In this document: one piece after another, positions 1 to 4,567 of the stretch | How positions within the stretch are numbered: position 1 is the first letter of the stretch | Layout of the letters: the number at the start of each line of letters is the position of its first letter | Origin: JBFXAN01 sp050184225 | GTDB lineage: Bacteria > Chloroflexota > Dehalococcoidia > CAUJGQ01 | Length of the DNA: 5,890 bases | Reading direction: 5' to 3' | Assembly: GCA_050184225.1 (NCBI GenBank) | Contig: JBFXAN010000272.1 | Span: forward strand, 1 to 5,890 | Notes under the pieces: generated by a model | What the model was told of the DNA's origin: nothing | Seen by the model: only the letters and a program-made list of their open reading frames with translations | The model's database searches: none | Translations under genes and position numbers: made by a program

Positions 1-654
1 CTCCATCGGCGTGATCGCGCGGATCAGGTGCGAGCCGCCGGCAGACGGCGCCGCGGCCCCCGCACCCTCGCGTGCCGCCGCTAGCTCCGCATCCGTCGCC
101 ACCGCCGGACGGGCTACGGCCAGCCGATCGCGCAGTGCTATGGCATCAGGACGCCTGAGTGCCGCGAGGCTGACTTCGGAGGCCGACGATCCGCCCGCCG
201 CCGTCTCGATCTTCACGCCAACCACACCGAATAGTCGCTGAAGCAGGTTCTCGCTGATGTCCACCGCCTGGATCCGCTCCAGCGGCACCAGCCGTTCCTG
301 GCGCGCGAAGAGTCCGGAGGTGACGCGCAATTCGCCGCCACTCACCTCATAGCGGATGCGAGTCCACTCGATGATGCGCACGATCGTGATCGCCACCGCC
401 AGCACGCTCGCCACCGCATAGAAGATCTGCGCGTAGCGGCTGCCGCCTGTCACCAGCGCGATCAGGAATGGCAGGCCGAGCCCGCGCAGCCACCCGACCG
501 CCCCAATCGCGATCCACGCCGGATGCACGCGGCAAGGACCCAGGGGAGGCAGTGGGGAATGGGCAGTGGGCAGTGGGGAAACGGGCGCCGGCGATGATGC
601 TTCGGCCTGCGTTAGCTCCGCGCTGGTCCCCTCGCTGGTTGCGTCATTCACCAC
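1..654 (-). CDS. YdbT-like bacterial PH-domain membrane protein (3' end outside window)
   Basis: No biochemical role is established for this family; YdbS/YdbT pairs are membrane proteins with bacterial PH (bPH_2, formerly DUF304) domains. The 218 visible residues show a low-complexity Ser/Thr/Ala/Pro tail (about 1-42), a hydrophobic segment at about 46-67 preceded by RVHPAW, a second at about 77-95, and then the PH-type domain from RIRYEVSGGELRV (about 99) through RQERLVPLERIQAVDI and LLQRLFGVVGVKIET. The family is usually near 480-500 residues, so over half lies beyond the left edge. I chose the GTG at 654-652 because a GGA lies 9 bases upstream; a second GTG at 651 is equally possible. A GTG at 528-526, just before the conserved core, is a less likely third choice because no ribosome-binding site precedes it. 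The frame is open back to the stop of the upstream YdbS-like gene, and part of the tail is encoded by a heptamer array. Same-strand position after that gene indicates one operon. Confidence 0.85.
   Translation of the reverse strand, partial: MVNDATSEGTSAELTQAEASSPAPVSPLPTAHSPLPPLGPCRVHPAWIAIGAVGWLRGLGLPFLIALVTGGSRYAQIFYAVASVLAVAITIVRIIEWTRIRYEVSGGELRVTSGLFARQERLVPLERIQAVDISENLLQRLFGVVGVKIETAAGGSSASEVSLAALRRPDAIALRDRLAVARPAVATDAELAAAREGAGAAAPSAGGSHLIRAITPME
548..582 (+). repeat. Heptamer tandem array inside the YdbT-like gene
   Basis: Five back-to-back 7-base units are visible: GGCAGTG, GGGAATG, GGCAGTG, GGCAGTG, GGGAAAC. On the minus strand they are read in frame as roughly VSPLPTAHSPLP in the N-terminal tail of the YdbT-like protein. 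Seven is not a multiple of three, so gain or loss of one unit would shift the reading frame; three units equal seven codons. The array is the reverse complement in type of the array at 681-722. Similar heptameric repeats (STRR) are known from cyanobacteria; kinship to those is inference. Confidence 0.85.
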
Positions 655-680
655 GCCACCGATTCCATCGAACCCGACCC

Positions 681-722
681 CATTGCCCACTGCCCATTGC
701 CCATTGCCCACTGCCCACTGCC
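681..722 (-). repeat. Heptamer tandem array between the YdbS- and YdbT-like genes
   Basis: Six perfect 7-base units, read on the minus strand as GGCAGTG twice, GGCAATG twice, GGCAGTG, GGCAATG. The array begins one base after the TAG stop of the YdbS-like gene and ends about 27 bases before the GTG start of the YdbT-like gene, so it fills most of the gap. On the minus strand, which is also the mRNA sense, it gives six GGG tracts each separated by four bases, fitting the G3-N(1-7) pattern for a G-quadruplex. It can also pair with the array at 548-582, with the YdbT start in the loop. Confidence 0.9.
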
Positions 723-723
723 T

Positions 724-1242
724 CTACAGGTCATCCCTCGTATTCGCGAGCGCGGCGATGCGGTTGCGCAGCTCGCCCGCCGTTTCCTCGGACAGGCCGG
801 GGATGGTGCTGGAACCGGCGGCGGTGTAGATCACCAGACCGGCGAGGCCGAACCGGCGGTCGAGGGGGCCGCGACGAGTATCGACATGCTGGACCCGTGC
901 CATCGGGATCACCGTCCGCGTGATCGTGATGATGCCGTGCTGGAGGTCGATCTCCTGGTCCCGCAATTCGTAGCGCCAATGTCGATAGCTGATACCCGGT
1001 CCGATCAACACGGCGACCGCCACGCCGGTCAGGAGCAACGCGATTGCCAGGGCGACGAGCGAACGCGGCACACCCCATCGCATCACCAGAACGGCGACGC
1101 CGACCGCCACGGCAAGCAGCAATCCACTCCAGAGCAGCGCCGCCAATCGCCAGACGGCACGCATCCGTGGATCCAACGCATGTCGCGGGGCGGTTGGGAT
1201 CGACGCAATGCCCGCCACGTGTCTCGTCACGTCCATGTTCAC
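724..1242 (-). CDS. YdbS-like bacterial PH-domain membrane protein
   Basis: A complete small membrane protein of 172 residues, close to the roughly 160 of YdbS-type proteins; its molecular role is not known. Numbering from the ATG, it has a hydrophobic hairpin (about 28-52 and 58-82) and then a bPH_2 domain: RHWRYELRDQEIDLQHGII, the conserved TVIPMARVQHVDTRRGPLDRRFGL stretch, and IYTAAGSSTIPGL, ending in a short helix (about 150-165). I start at GTG 1242-1240 because AGGA (1253-1250) sits 7 bases upstream; an ATG two codons later (1236) is the alternative, 13 bases from that site. The frame stays open to 1410 but the upstream stretch has no family-like sequence. The YdbT-like gene follows on the same strand about 69 bases downstream, the usual order for this pair. 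Confidence 0.88.
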   Translation of the reverse strand: MNMDVTRHVAGIASIPTAPRHALDPRMRAVWRLAALLWSGLLLAVAVGVAVLVMRWGVPRSLVALAIALLLTGVAVAVLIGPGISYRHWRYELRDQEIDLQHGIITITRTVIPMARVQHVDTRRGPLDRRFGLAGLVIYTAAGSSTIPGLSEETAGELRNRIAALANTRDDL

Positions 1243-1294
1243 AGTGCTGTCCTGCCACTCACCGCGAGTTCGGTGGTCCAGAACCGCACCTTCG

Positions 1295-1323
1295 ACCGTA
1301 TCCAAGGTAGCGGGGCGCGACAA
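1295..1323 (-). promoter_or_regulatory. Candidate promoter for the YdbS/YdbT-like pair
   Basis: On the minus strand TTGTCG (1323-1318) and TACGGT (1300-1295) are separated by 17 bases, and the predicted start point lies about 45 bases before the GTG at 1242. The match is 4 of 6 to the -35 consensus and only 3 of 6 to the -10 consensus, so this is a weak, position-based call. Confidence 0.25.
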
Positions 1324-1359
1324 GCCACGGGAGTGCACGACCGCGAGAGTGTCGCCTGC

Positions 1360-1387
1360 GACAGACGGGCTGTCCCCCAGGGAACAG
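1360..1387. promoter_or_regulatory. Overlapping inverted repeats in the divergent intergenic region
   Basis: GACAG (1360-1364) and CTGTC (1370-1374) form an inverted repeat with a 5-base spacer. The second arm overlaps an imperfect 18-base palindrome at 1370-1387, read on the minus strand as CTGTTCCCTGGGGGACAG. That palindrome matches the one at 4622-4639 in 16 of 18 positions. It lies 87 bases before the 51-residue peptide gene and 128 bases before the YdbS-like gene, so it could be an operator for either. The rest of this 231-base gap shows only a short CGGGA-N5-TCCCG palindrome (1428-1442) and no further gene. Confidence 0.35.
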
Positions 1388-1473
1388 CGATGCCGGCGGC
1401 GGGGTGACATCCTTAGATCACACCGGACGGGACACCCTCCCGCCGACCATTATCAACCAGTTGGAGGCCCACC

Positions 1474-1629
1474 ATGTTCTTCCCGTACTTCAACCTGACC
1501 AAGATCAACGTCGCCAACCTCAGCCAGAGCAACACCGCCGTTGGGCAGAACATCGCCGTCGGCTCGCTCGGCGCCAACCAGACCCTCGCCCAGGTCCAGT
1601 CCAACAGCGCCGCCATCAACCAGGCCTAA
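1474..1629 (+). CDS. 51-residue Gln/Asn/Ala/Ser-rich small protein, function unknown
   Basis: I do not recognise this gene. A strong ribosome-binding site, GGAGG (1463-1467), sits 6 bases before the ATG, codon use is GC-rich like the neighbours, and an intrinsic terminator follows the stop; together these make it very likely real. The protein begins MFFPYFNLTKINVANL and then turns into a polar stretch rich in Q, N, A, S and V, with no cysteine and one charged residue (Lys10). A motif repeats: QSNTAVGQN (18-26) and QSNSAAINQ (42-50). The N-x-A-x(2-3)-Q spacing recalls curlin (CsgA/CsgB) repeats, and AVGSLGANQTLAQ recalls the RebB/R-body family. Both likenesses are weak and by eye. There is no signal peptide or clear membrane segment. 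Two zinc-ribbon genes follow on the same strand. Possible roles include a self-assembling or structural peptide; confidence in the gene is good, in any role low. Confidence 0.78.
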   Translation: MFFPYFNLTKINVANLSQSNTAVGQNIAVGSLGANQTLAQVQSNSAAINQA

Positions 1630-1645
1630 GCCTGTGCCACGAAAG

Positions 1646-1682
1646 CGGCCGGGTGTCCGAAAGCGGGCGCCCGGACCGTTTT
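1646..1682 (+). terminator. Intrinsic terminator or attenuator after the small peptide gene
   Basis: Bases 1646-1659 pair with 1664-1678 to give a long GC-rich stem (14 pairs including two G-U, with A1675 bulged) closed by a 4-base AAAG loop. The stem runs directly into TTTT (1679-1682). It lies 17 bases after the stop of the peptide gene and 45 bases before the zinc-ribbon gene, so it could end transcription after the peptide or let a fraction through to the two downstream genes. Confidence 0.75.
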
Positions 1683-1726
1683 CGATAGACGAGAGAAACG
1701 TCCCGCGTGGACGGAAGGAGACTCCC

Positions 1727-1930
1727 ATGCGTACCTGCCGAATCTGCCGCTTCGATACAGAGCTCGACGACATCGTGCTCGCACTGCCCAGCGGCGCCTG
1801 CGTCTGCCTGCGCTGCTACGGGCGCGAAACCGGGAGCGCCCTGCCGATGCCCAAAGCGCTCCGCCGGGACGTGATCGTGGCCCTGGCGAACTTCGAGGTT
1901 TCGACATCGAGCGCGGCCGATCATCCCTAA
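1727..1930 (+). CDS. Small single zinc-ribbon protein
   Basis: A 67-residue protein with two cysteine knuckles: CRIC (C4, C7) and CVCLRC (C25, C27, C30). This is the spacing expected of a compact four-cysteine zinc ribbon, with one extra cysteine. Between the knuckles lies an acidic-hydrophobic stretch (TELDDIVLALPSG), and the tail is a short helix-like segment (KALRRDVIVALANF) with a Ser/Ala end. There is no signal peptide, so it should be cytoplasmic. GGAAGGAG (1713-1720) lies 6 bases before the ATG, which fixes the start even though the frame is open further upstream. It precedes the double zinc-ribbon gene by 31 bases, and the two are probably co-transcribed. Nucleic-acid or protein binding is the usual role of such folds, but nothing here shows the partner. 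Confidence 0.8.
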   Translation: MRTCRICRFDTELDDIVLALPSGACVCLRCYGRETGSALPMPKALRRDVIVALANFEVSTSSAADHP

Positions 1931-1961
1931 CCATTGTGCGGCACGCCAGGAGAGGCACCGG

Positions 1962-2222
1962 ATGGATGCGCATCAGCCCCGCTGTCCGCACTGCGGCTCG
2001 TTTGGACGGTCGAGCACCTCCTTCTGTGTGGTTTGCGGCAGTCGATACCAGGGACCGATCAGCGGTGACCTGCTCGCGCTCGCCGTCCGTCGCCGGGAAG
2101 CGATGCTGCGGCCGGTGCGATGCCGCCACTGTGACGTGCCGGTACGGGCCGGCGCCCGGTATTGTGCCGGTTGTGGTGCGTCACTCGCCTTCGCCGCAAA
2201 CTGGAACGCTGACGCCGGCTGA
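1962..2222 (+). CDS. Double zinc-ribbon protein
   Basis: An 86-residue protein with two complete CxxC...CxxC zinc ribbons: C8-P-H-C11 with C22-V-V-C25, and C54-R-H-C57 with C68-A-G-C71. Both have the typical CPHCG / FCxxCG and CxxC / ARYCxGCG style of the double zinc ribbon (DZR-type) family. They are joined by a basic linker (about 26-53) containing AVRRREAMLRPVR. There is no membrane segment, although in other proteins DZR domains are often attached to one, so this is an unusually bare version. AGGAGAGG (1948-1955) precedes the ATG by 6 bases; other in-frame starts lack such a site. The close upstream zinc-ribbon gene suggests an operon. Zinc binding is well supported by the residues; the cellular role is unknown. 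Confidence 0.82.
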   Translation: MDAHQPRCPHCGSFGRSSTSFCVVCGSRYQGPISGDLLALAVRRREAMLRPVRCRHCDVPVRAGARYCAGCGASLAFAANWNADAG

Positions 2223-2252
2223 TCCACGCCACGACCGGCGAATGAACCAGGT

Positions 2253-2267
2253 GACAGCGCTGCTGTC
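2253..2267 (+). terminator. Short hairpin after the double zinc-ribbon gene
   Basis: GACAGC (2253-2258) and GCTGTC (2262-2267) form a perfect 6-base stem with a 3-base loop, 30 bases after the stop. What follows is CCGTCCTTGATTCT, pyrimidine-rich but without a real T run, so this is at best a weak terminator. The arms share the GACAG/CTGTC core seen at 1360-1374, so a protein-binding site is an alternative. Confidence 0.3.
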
Positions 2268-2407
2268 CCGTCCTTGATTCTCCACCCTCTGCTCCTCAAT
2301 GCGCCCGTGGCATCGCGCCGGTGTTGCAGCCTCACGGCGGTGGCCATGGCGCTGAGACACAACGGCGTCGCAACGGCAATCGGTTTGGTCTATTTCGACG
2401 TGCGTCT

Positions 2408-2435
2408 CTGTCAGACAATCGCTACCATCTATGAT
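2408..2435 (+). promoter_or_regulatory. Candidate promoter for the Crp/Fnr-type gene
   Basis: In the 284-base gap before the regulator, CTGTCA (2408-2413) and TATGAT (2430-2435) are separated by 16 bases, matching the -35 box at 4 of 6 and the -10 box at 5 of 6. A small odd-centred palindrome, TGTC-A-GACA (2409-2417), overlaps the -35 box and could be a regulator contact. The local sequence is less GC-rich than its surroundings. The rest of the gap shows no gene I would defend. Confidence 0.4.
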
Positions 2436-2506
2436 GTATCGGGGCTGGGGTCAGTTGCCCGACGCACCGGGGCAAGCGCCTTGGTGAGGATTGAAATAAA
2501 CAAACG

Positions 2507-3196
2507 ATGAGCGACGATCCGATCGCGATGCTTCGGCAGGTGCCCCTCTTCGCCGAGTTGCCGGACGAGGAGTTGTCGCGGCTCGCCGCGATGCTGCGCC
2601 GCCGCACGTTTCGCCGCGGTGAGGTGATCTTCCACCGGGGCGACCCCGCCGGCGCGATGCACATCCTCTCCACGGGACGGGTGAAGGTTTCCCGCCCGTC
2701 CGAGGACGGTAACGAGACGGTGCTGGCCCTGCTCGGCGCGGGCGCCTGCTTCGGCGAGATGGCGGCGCTCGACGGCGGCCTGCGCACGGCCACGATCACG
2801 GCCGTCGAACAGACCGAGACGCAGATGCTCCTGCGCGAAGATGTGCTCAGCTTCGCCCGCACCAGCCCGGACCTGGCGATGGCGCTGGTCCACACCTTGA
2901 CCGACCGCCTCCGCCGTACCGACGACTGGCTGGACGACGCCTATTTCGCCGACCTCGATACCCGCCTGGCGAACCGCCTGCTCGAACTTGCGGAAGCGCA
3001 CGGCGAGGAGACCACCGAGGGCATCGTCGTCAACTTCCCCCTGACGCAATCCGACCTCGCCGGCATGCTCGGCGCCACTCGTGCCCGGGTCAACCGGATG
3101 CTCGGCATCTATCAGGACGCCGGCCTCCTCCGCTTGGGTACGGGCACCTTCACCATCCTTGACCGGGAAGGGATTGAGGACCGCGCGGCGCGGTGA
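2507..3196 (+). CDS. Crp/Fnr family transcriptional regulator
   Basis: A 229-residue cytoplasmic DNA-binding regulator of normal family length. The N-terminal cyclic-nucleotide-binding barrel (about 10-115) begins with LRQVPLFAELPDEEL and contains the pocket loop FGEMAALDGGLRTAT (82-96). E84 and R93 stand where Crp contacts the ribose and phosphate of cAMP, so nucleotide binding is plausible. There is no N-terminal cysteine cluster, so it is not an iron-sulfur Fnr. A dimerisation helix (about 120-165) leads to a winged helix-turn-helix: LTQSDLAGMLGATRARVNRMLGIYQDAGLL (179-208), then the wing GTGTFTI. The start lacks a well-spaced Shine-Dalgarno site: GAGGA (2486-2490) is 16 bases upstream with an A-rich spacer. 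An ATG at codon 8 is an alternative but has no better site. It appears transcribed alone, with a REP-like pair immediately after. The ligand and targets cannot be read from the sequence. Confidence 0.93.
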   Translation: MSDDPIAMLRQVPLFAELPDEELSRLAAMLRRRTFRRGEVIFHRGDPAGAMHILSTGRVKVSRPSEDGNETVLALLGAGACFGEMAALDGGLRTATITAVEQTETQMLLREDVLSFARTSPDLAMALVHTLTDRLRRTDDWLDDAYFADLDTRLANRLLELAEAHGEETTEGIVVNFPLTQSDLAGMLGATRARVNRMLGIYQDAGLLRLGTGTFTILDREGIEDRAAR

Positions 3197-3214
3197 GGGG
3201 AGCCGGCCCTCACC
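3192..3214 (+). other. Hairpin spanning the stop codon of the Crp/Fnr-type gene
   Basis: GGTGAGGG (3192-3199) pairs perfectly with CCCTCACC (3207-3214) over 8 bases with a 7-base loop. The TGA stop (3194-3196) lies within the left arm. The right arm is the outer end of the first REP-like repeat, so this fold and the repeat's own hairpin stand side by side. It may slow 3' decay or help terminate, but there is no T run. Confidence 0.45.
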
Positions 3215-3249
3215 CCCGGCCCCTCTCCCGCGTGGCGGGAGAGGGGAGC
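3207..3249 (+). repeat. REP-like GC-rich palindromic repeat, copy 1
   Basis: A 43-base element directly after the regulator gene. It has a CCCTCACCCCCGG head and then a perfect 12-base stem, CCCCTCTCCCGC (3220-3231) and GCGGGAGAGGGG (3235-3246), with a 3-base loop. Copy 2 at 3328-3371 is the same element inverted, with only three mismatches outside the loop. Elements of this pyrimidine/purine style are common between genes in several high-GC bacteria. It may act as a terminator or mRNA end stabiliser. Confidence 0.85.
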
Positions 3250-3327
3250 CTCACGCAACCGTGAAATCCAACGCGAACCCTGGTGCCGTCTGACCGATCG
3301 ACACGCTGCTGCTCCCGGTCAGTACAT

Positions 3328-3371
3328 GCTCCCCTTTCCCGCTCCGGCGGGAGAGGGGTCGGGGGAGAGGG
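3328..3371 (-). repeat. REP-like GC-rich palindromic repeat, copy 2 (inverted)
   Basis: A 44-base element in opposite orientation to copy 1. Its stem is CCCCTTTCCCGC (3331-3342) with GCGGGAGAGGGG (3347-3358), 12 pairs including one G-U, with a TCCG loop. The tail TCGGGGGAGAGGG corresponds to the head of copy 1. The two copies face each other across 78 bases, the layout of a bipartite REP cluster. It ends 54 bases before the next gene. Confidence 0.85.
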
Positions 3372-3425
3372 TCCCTGCGCGGGCGCCCGTTACTCTTCGG
3401 CCCTCCTGCCCGTACGCTGGAGGAT

Positions 3426-4322
3426 ATGGAGATCTTCGACGCGTGGCCCGCACCCGTCACTGACCATCTTCGCGATGTCTATGGCGTTCCGGTTGCGGTC
3501 GAACAACCGGGCGGTATGAGTGGTGCTTCAGTACATCGCGTCCGGTTCGCGATGGGATCGGTGATCGTCAAGGCGAGCGTCAGTCCTCGTGAGAGCCTTT
3601 TCTACCGGCATGCCGGCGAGCGACTCGAACGGGGCGGCGTCTTTGCCCCGCACCTCTTGTGGTCGGGCGACGGTGACGGCCTGCACTGGCTGGTGTTGGA
3701 AGACATCCCGACACCAGCACCAAGCCCACCGTCTGATCGCTGGTTTCCGAATCCGGACATGGTCGCCATGATCGCGCGACTCCACACCCTTGCGCTCGAC
3801 CTGCCGGCAGCGCTCTCGACGTACAAGCCGTGGGATTGGACGGTCGAGGTCACCGAGTCAGCCTTATCGTTCTTTCCCGCATCGGTAGCCCGGACCCTTG
3901 CTTCACCGCTTCGATCGCTGCGCGACGAGGCACAACATCTCGGCGTTGCATGGTGCTGGATCTCCGGCGACCCCAATCCCAGTAACTGGGGTATGCGTGA
4001 TGACGGATCGCTCGTGCTGTATGACTGGGAACTGGTCCGGCGCGGTGCCCCGCCGACCGATGTCGCGATCCTCGTCGCCGGACTGGGTGACGAGGCGAAG
4101 TACGACGAAATCGCTGCCTGTTATCTGACGGCATGGCGTGCCATGACCGATGCGCCCCCATGGTCGCCGTCGGCTCTCTCGAGAGATATCGCATTGGCCA
4201 AGGTCTGGAGTGTGGCGACGCTGCTACGCGCGTGCATGACCGGGAAGGCGAACGTCCCGCAGCGAGTGCGCGACCACCTCTCCGAATTCGTGCCGCCATG
4301 GGTTCGATCCCTCGCACACTGA
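3426..4322 (+). CDS. APH/choline-kinase-fold phosphotransferase family protein
   Basis: A 298-residue cytoplasmic protein of the aminoglycoside phosphotransferase (APH) superfamily, which transfers phosphate from ATP to small molecules; the substrate here is unknown and no resistance role should be assumed. Visible motifs are a glycine-rich loop (GGMSGASVHRVRF, 29-41), the ATP-binding lysine in VIVK (K49), a candidate helix-C glutamate (E56), the hinge HWLVLEDI (87-94), the catalytic loop ISGDPNPSNWG (179-189) with D182 and N187, and the metal-binding aspartate in LYDWEL (D200). The usual HGD histidine is replaced by Ser180; the other catalytic residues remain. Length fits the family. GGAGG (3419-3423) lies only 2 bases before the ATG, too close for ordinary initiation, and TACGCT at 3413-3418 is placed as a -10 box for a leaderless message. 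No better in-frame start is evident. The PspC gene follows after 47 bases, possibly co-transcribed. Confidence 0.85.
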   Translation: MEIFDAWPAPVTDHLRDVYGVPVAVEQPGGMSGASVHRVRFAMGSVIVKASVSPRESLFYRHAGERLERGGVFAPHLLWSGDGDGLHWLVLEDIPTPAPSPPSDRWFPNPDMVAMIARLHTLALDLPAALSTYKPWDWTVEVTESALSFFPASVARTLASPLRSLRDEAQHLGVAWCWISGDPNPSNWGMRDDGSLVLYDWELVRRGAPPTDVAILVAGLGDEAKYDEIAACYLTAWRAMTDAPPWSPSALSRDIALAKVWSVATLLRACMTGKANVPQRVRDHLSEFVPPWVRSLAH

Positions 4323-4369
4323 GCCGTTCCTATCGATGCGTCGATGGGATGCAGAGAGGAGCAATCGGG

Positions 4370-4567
4370 ATGAAACGAGGACTGATGCGCTCGCGGGATC
4401 ACCGGATGGTCGCCGGTGTCGCAGGCGGCATGGCCGAGCGATTCGGCGTGCCGGTGTGGTTTGTGCGGTTGATCTGGTTGCTGCTGCTCCTGCCCGGCGG
4501 TGTGCCGGGCGTACTGCTCTACGTCATCTTCTGGCTGCTGATGCCCCTGGAGCCGGCGGGCGCCTGA
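4370..4567 (+). CDS. PspC-domain small membrane protein
   Basis: A 65-residue protein that is almost entirely one PspC domain. It has the RSRDHRMVAGVAGGMAERF motif (7-25), then FGVPVWFVRLIWLLLLL (25-41), a GG turn, and VLLYVIFWLLMPLE (48-61). The hydrophobic stretches form one or two inner-membrane segments. In the phage-shock system PspC senses or transmits membrane stress, but stand-alone PspC-domain proteins are widespread and no pspA, pspB or pspF homologue is visible here, so the role is only inferred. AGGAG (4357-4361) lies 8 bases before the ATG, supporting this start although the frame is open further upstream; an ATG at codon 6 is possible. It follows the phosphotransferase-like gene by 47 bases. 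Confidence 0.88.
   Translation: MKRGLMRSRDHRMVAGVAGGMAERFGVPVWFVRLIWLLLLLPGGVPGVLLYVIFWLLMPLEPAGA

Noticed and set aside
11..241. Plus-strand open frame of 76 codons
   Set aside because: It is antisense to the YdbT-like PH domain, is Ala/Arg/Ser low-complexity and matches no family; a shadow frame of GC-rich DNA.
548..722. CRISPR array
   Set aside because: Units are 7 bases in direct tandem with no unique spacers, and no cas gene is nearby.
697..1407. Long plus-strand open frame of 236 codons
   Set aside because: It is opposite the YdbS-like gene, whose minus-strand protein has clear membrane and PH-domain features; the plus frame is Arg/His-rich and has no domain.
1243..1410. N-terminal extension of the YdbS-like protein up to an ATG at 1410
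   Set aside because: The extra residues show no family-like sequence and overlap likely promoter and operator sequences; a ribosome-binding site supports the start near 1242.
2409..2417. TGTCAGACA as a Crp or Fnr operator for autoregulation
   Set aside because: It does not fit TGTGA-N6-TCACA or TTGAT-N4-ATCAA and is too short to call on its own.
2274..2510. Plus-strand open frame of 78 codons before the Crp/Fnr gene
   Set aside because: No ribosome-binding site, mixed composition, and it contains the best promoter candidate for the regulator.
3426..4322. Aminoglycoside resistance gene
   Set aside because: Only the general APH fold is supported; the sequence does not resemble known resistance enzymes closely enough, and the HGD motif is changed.
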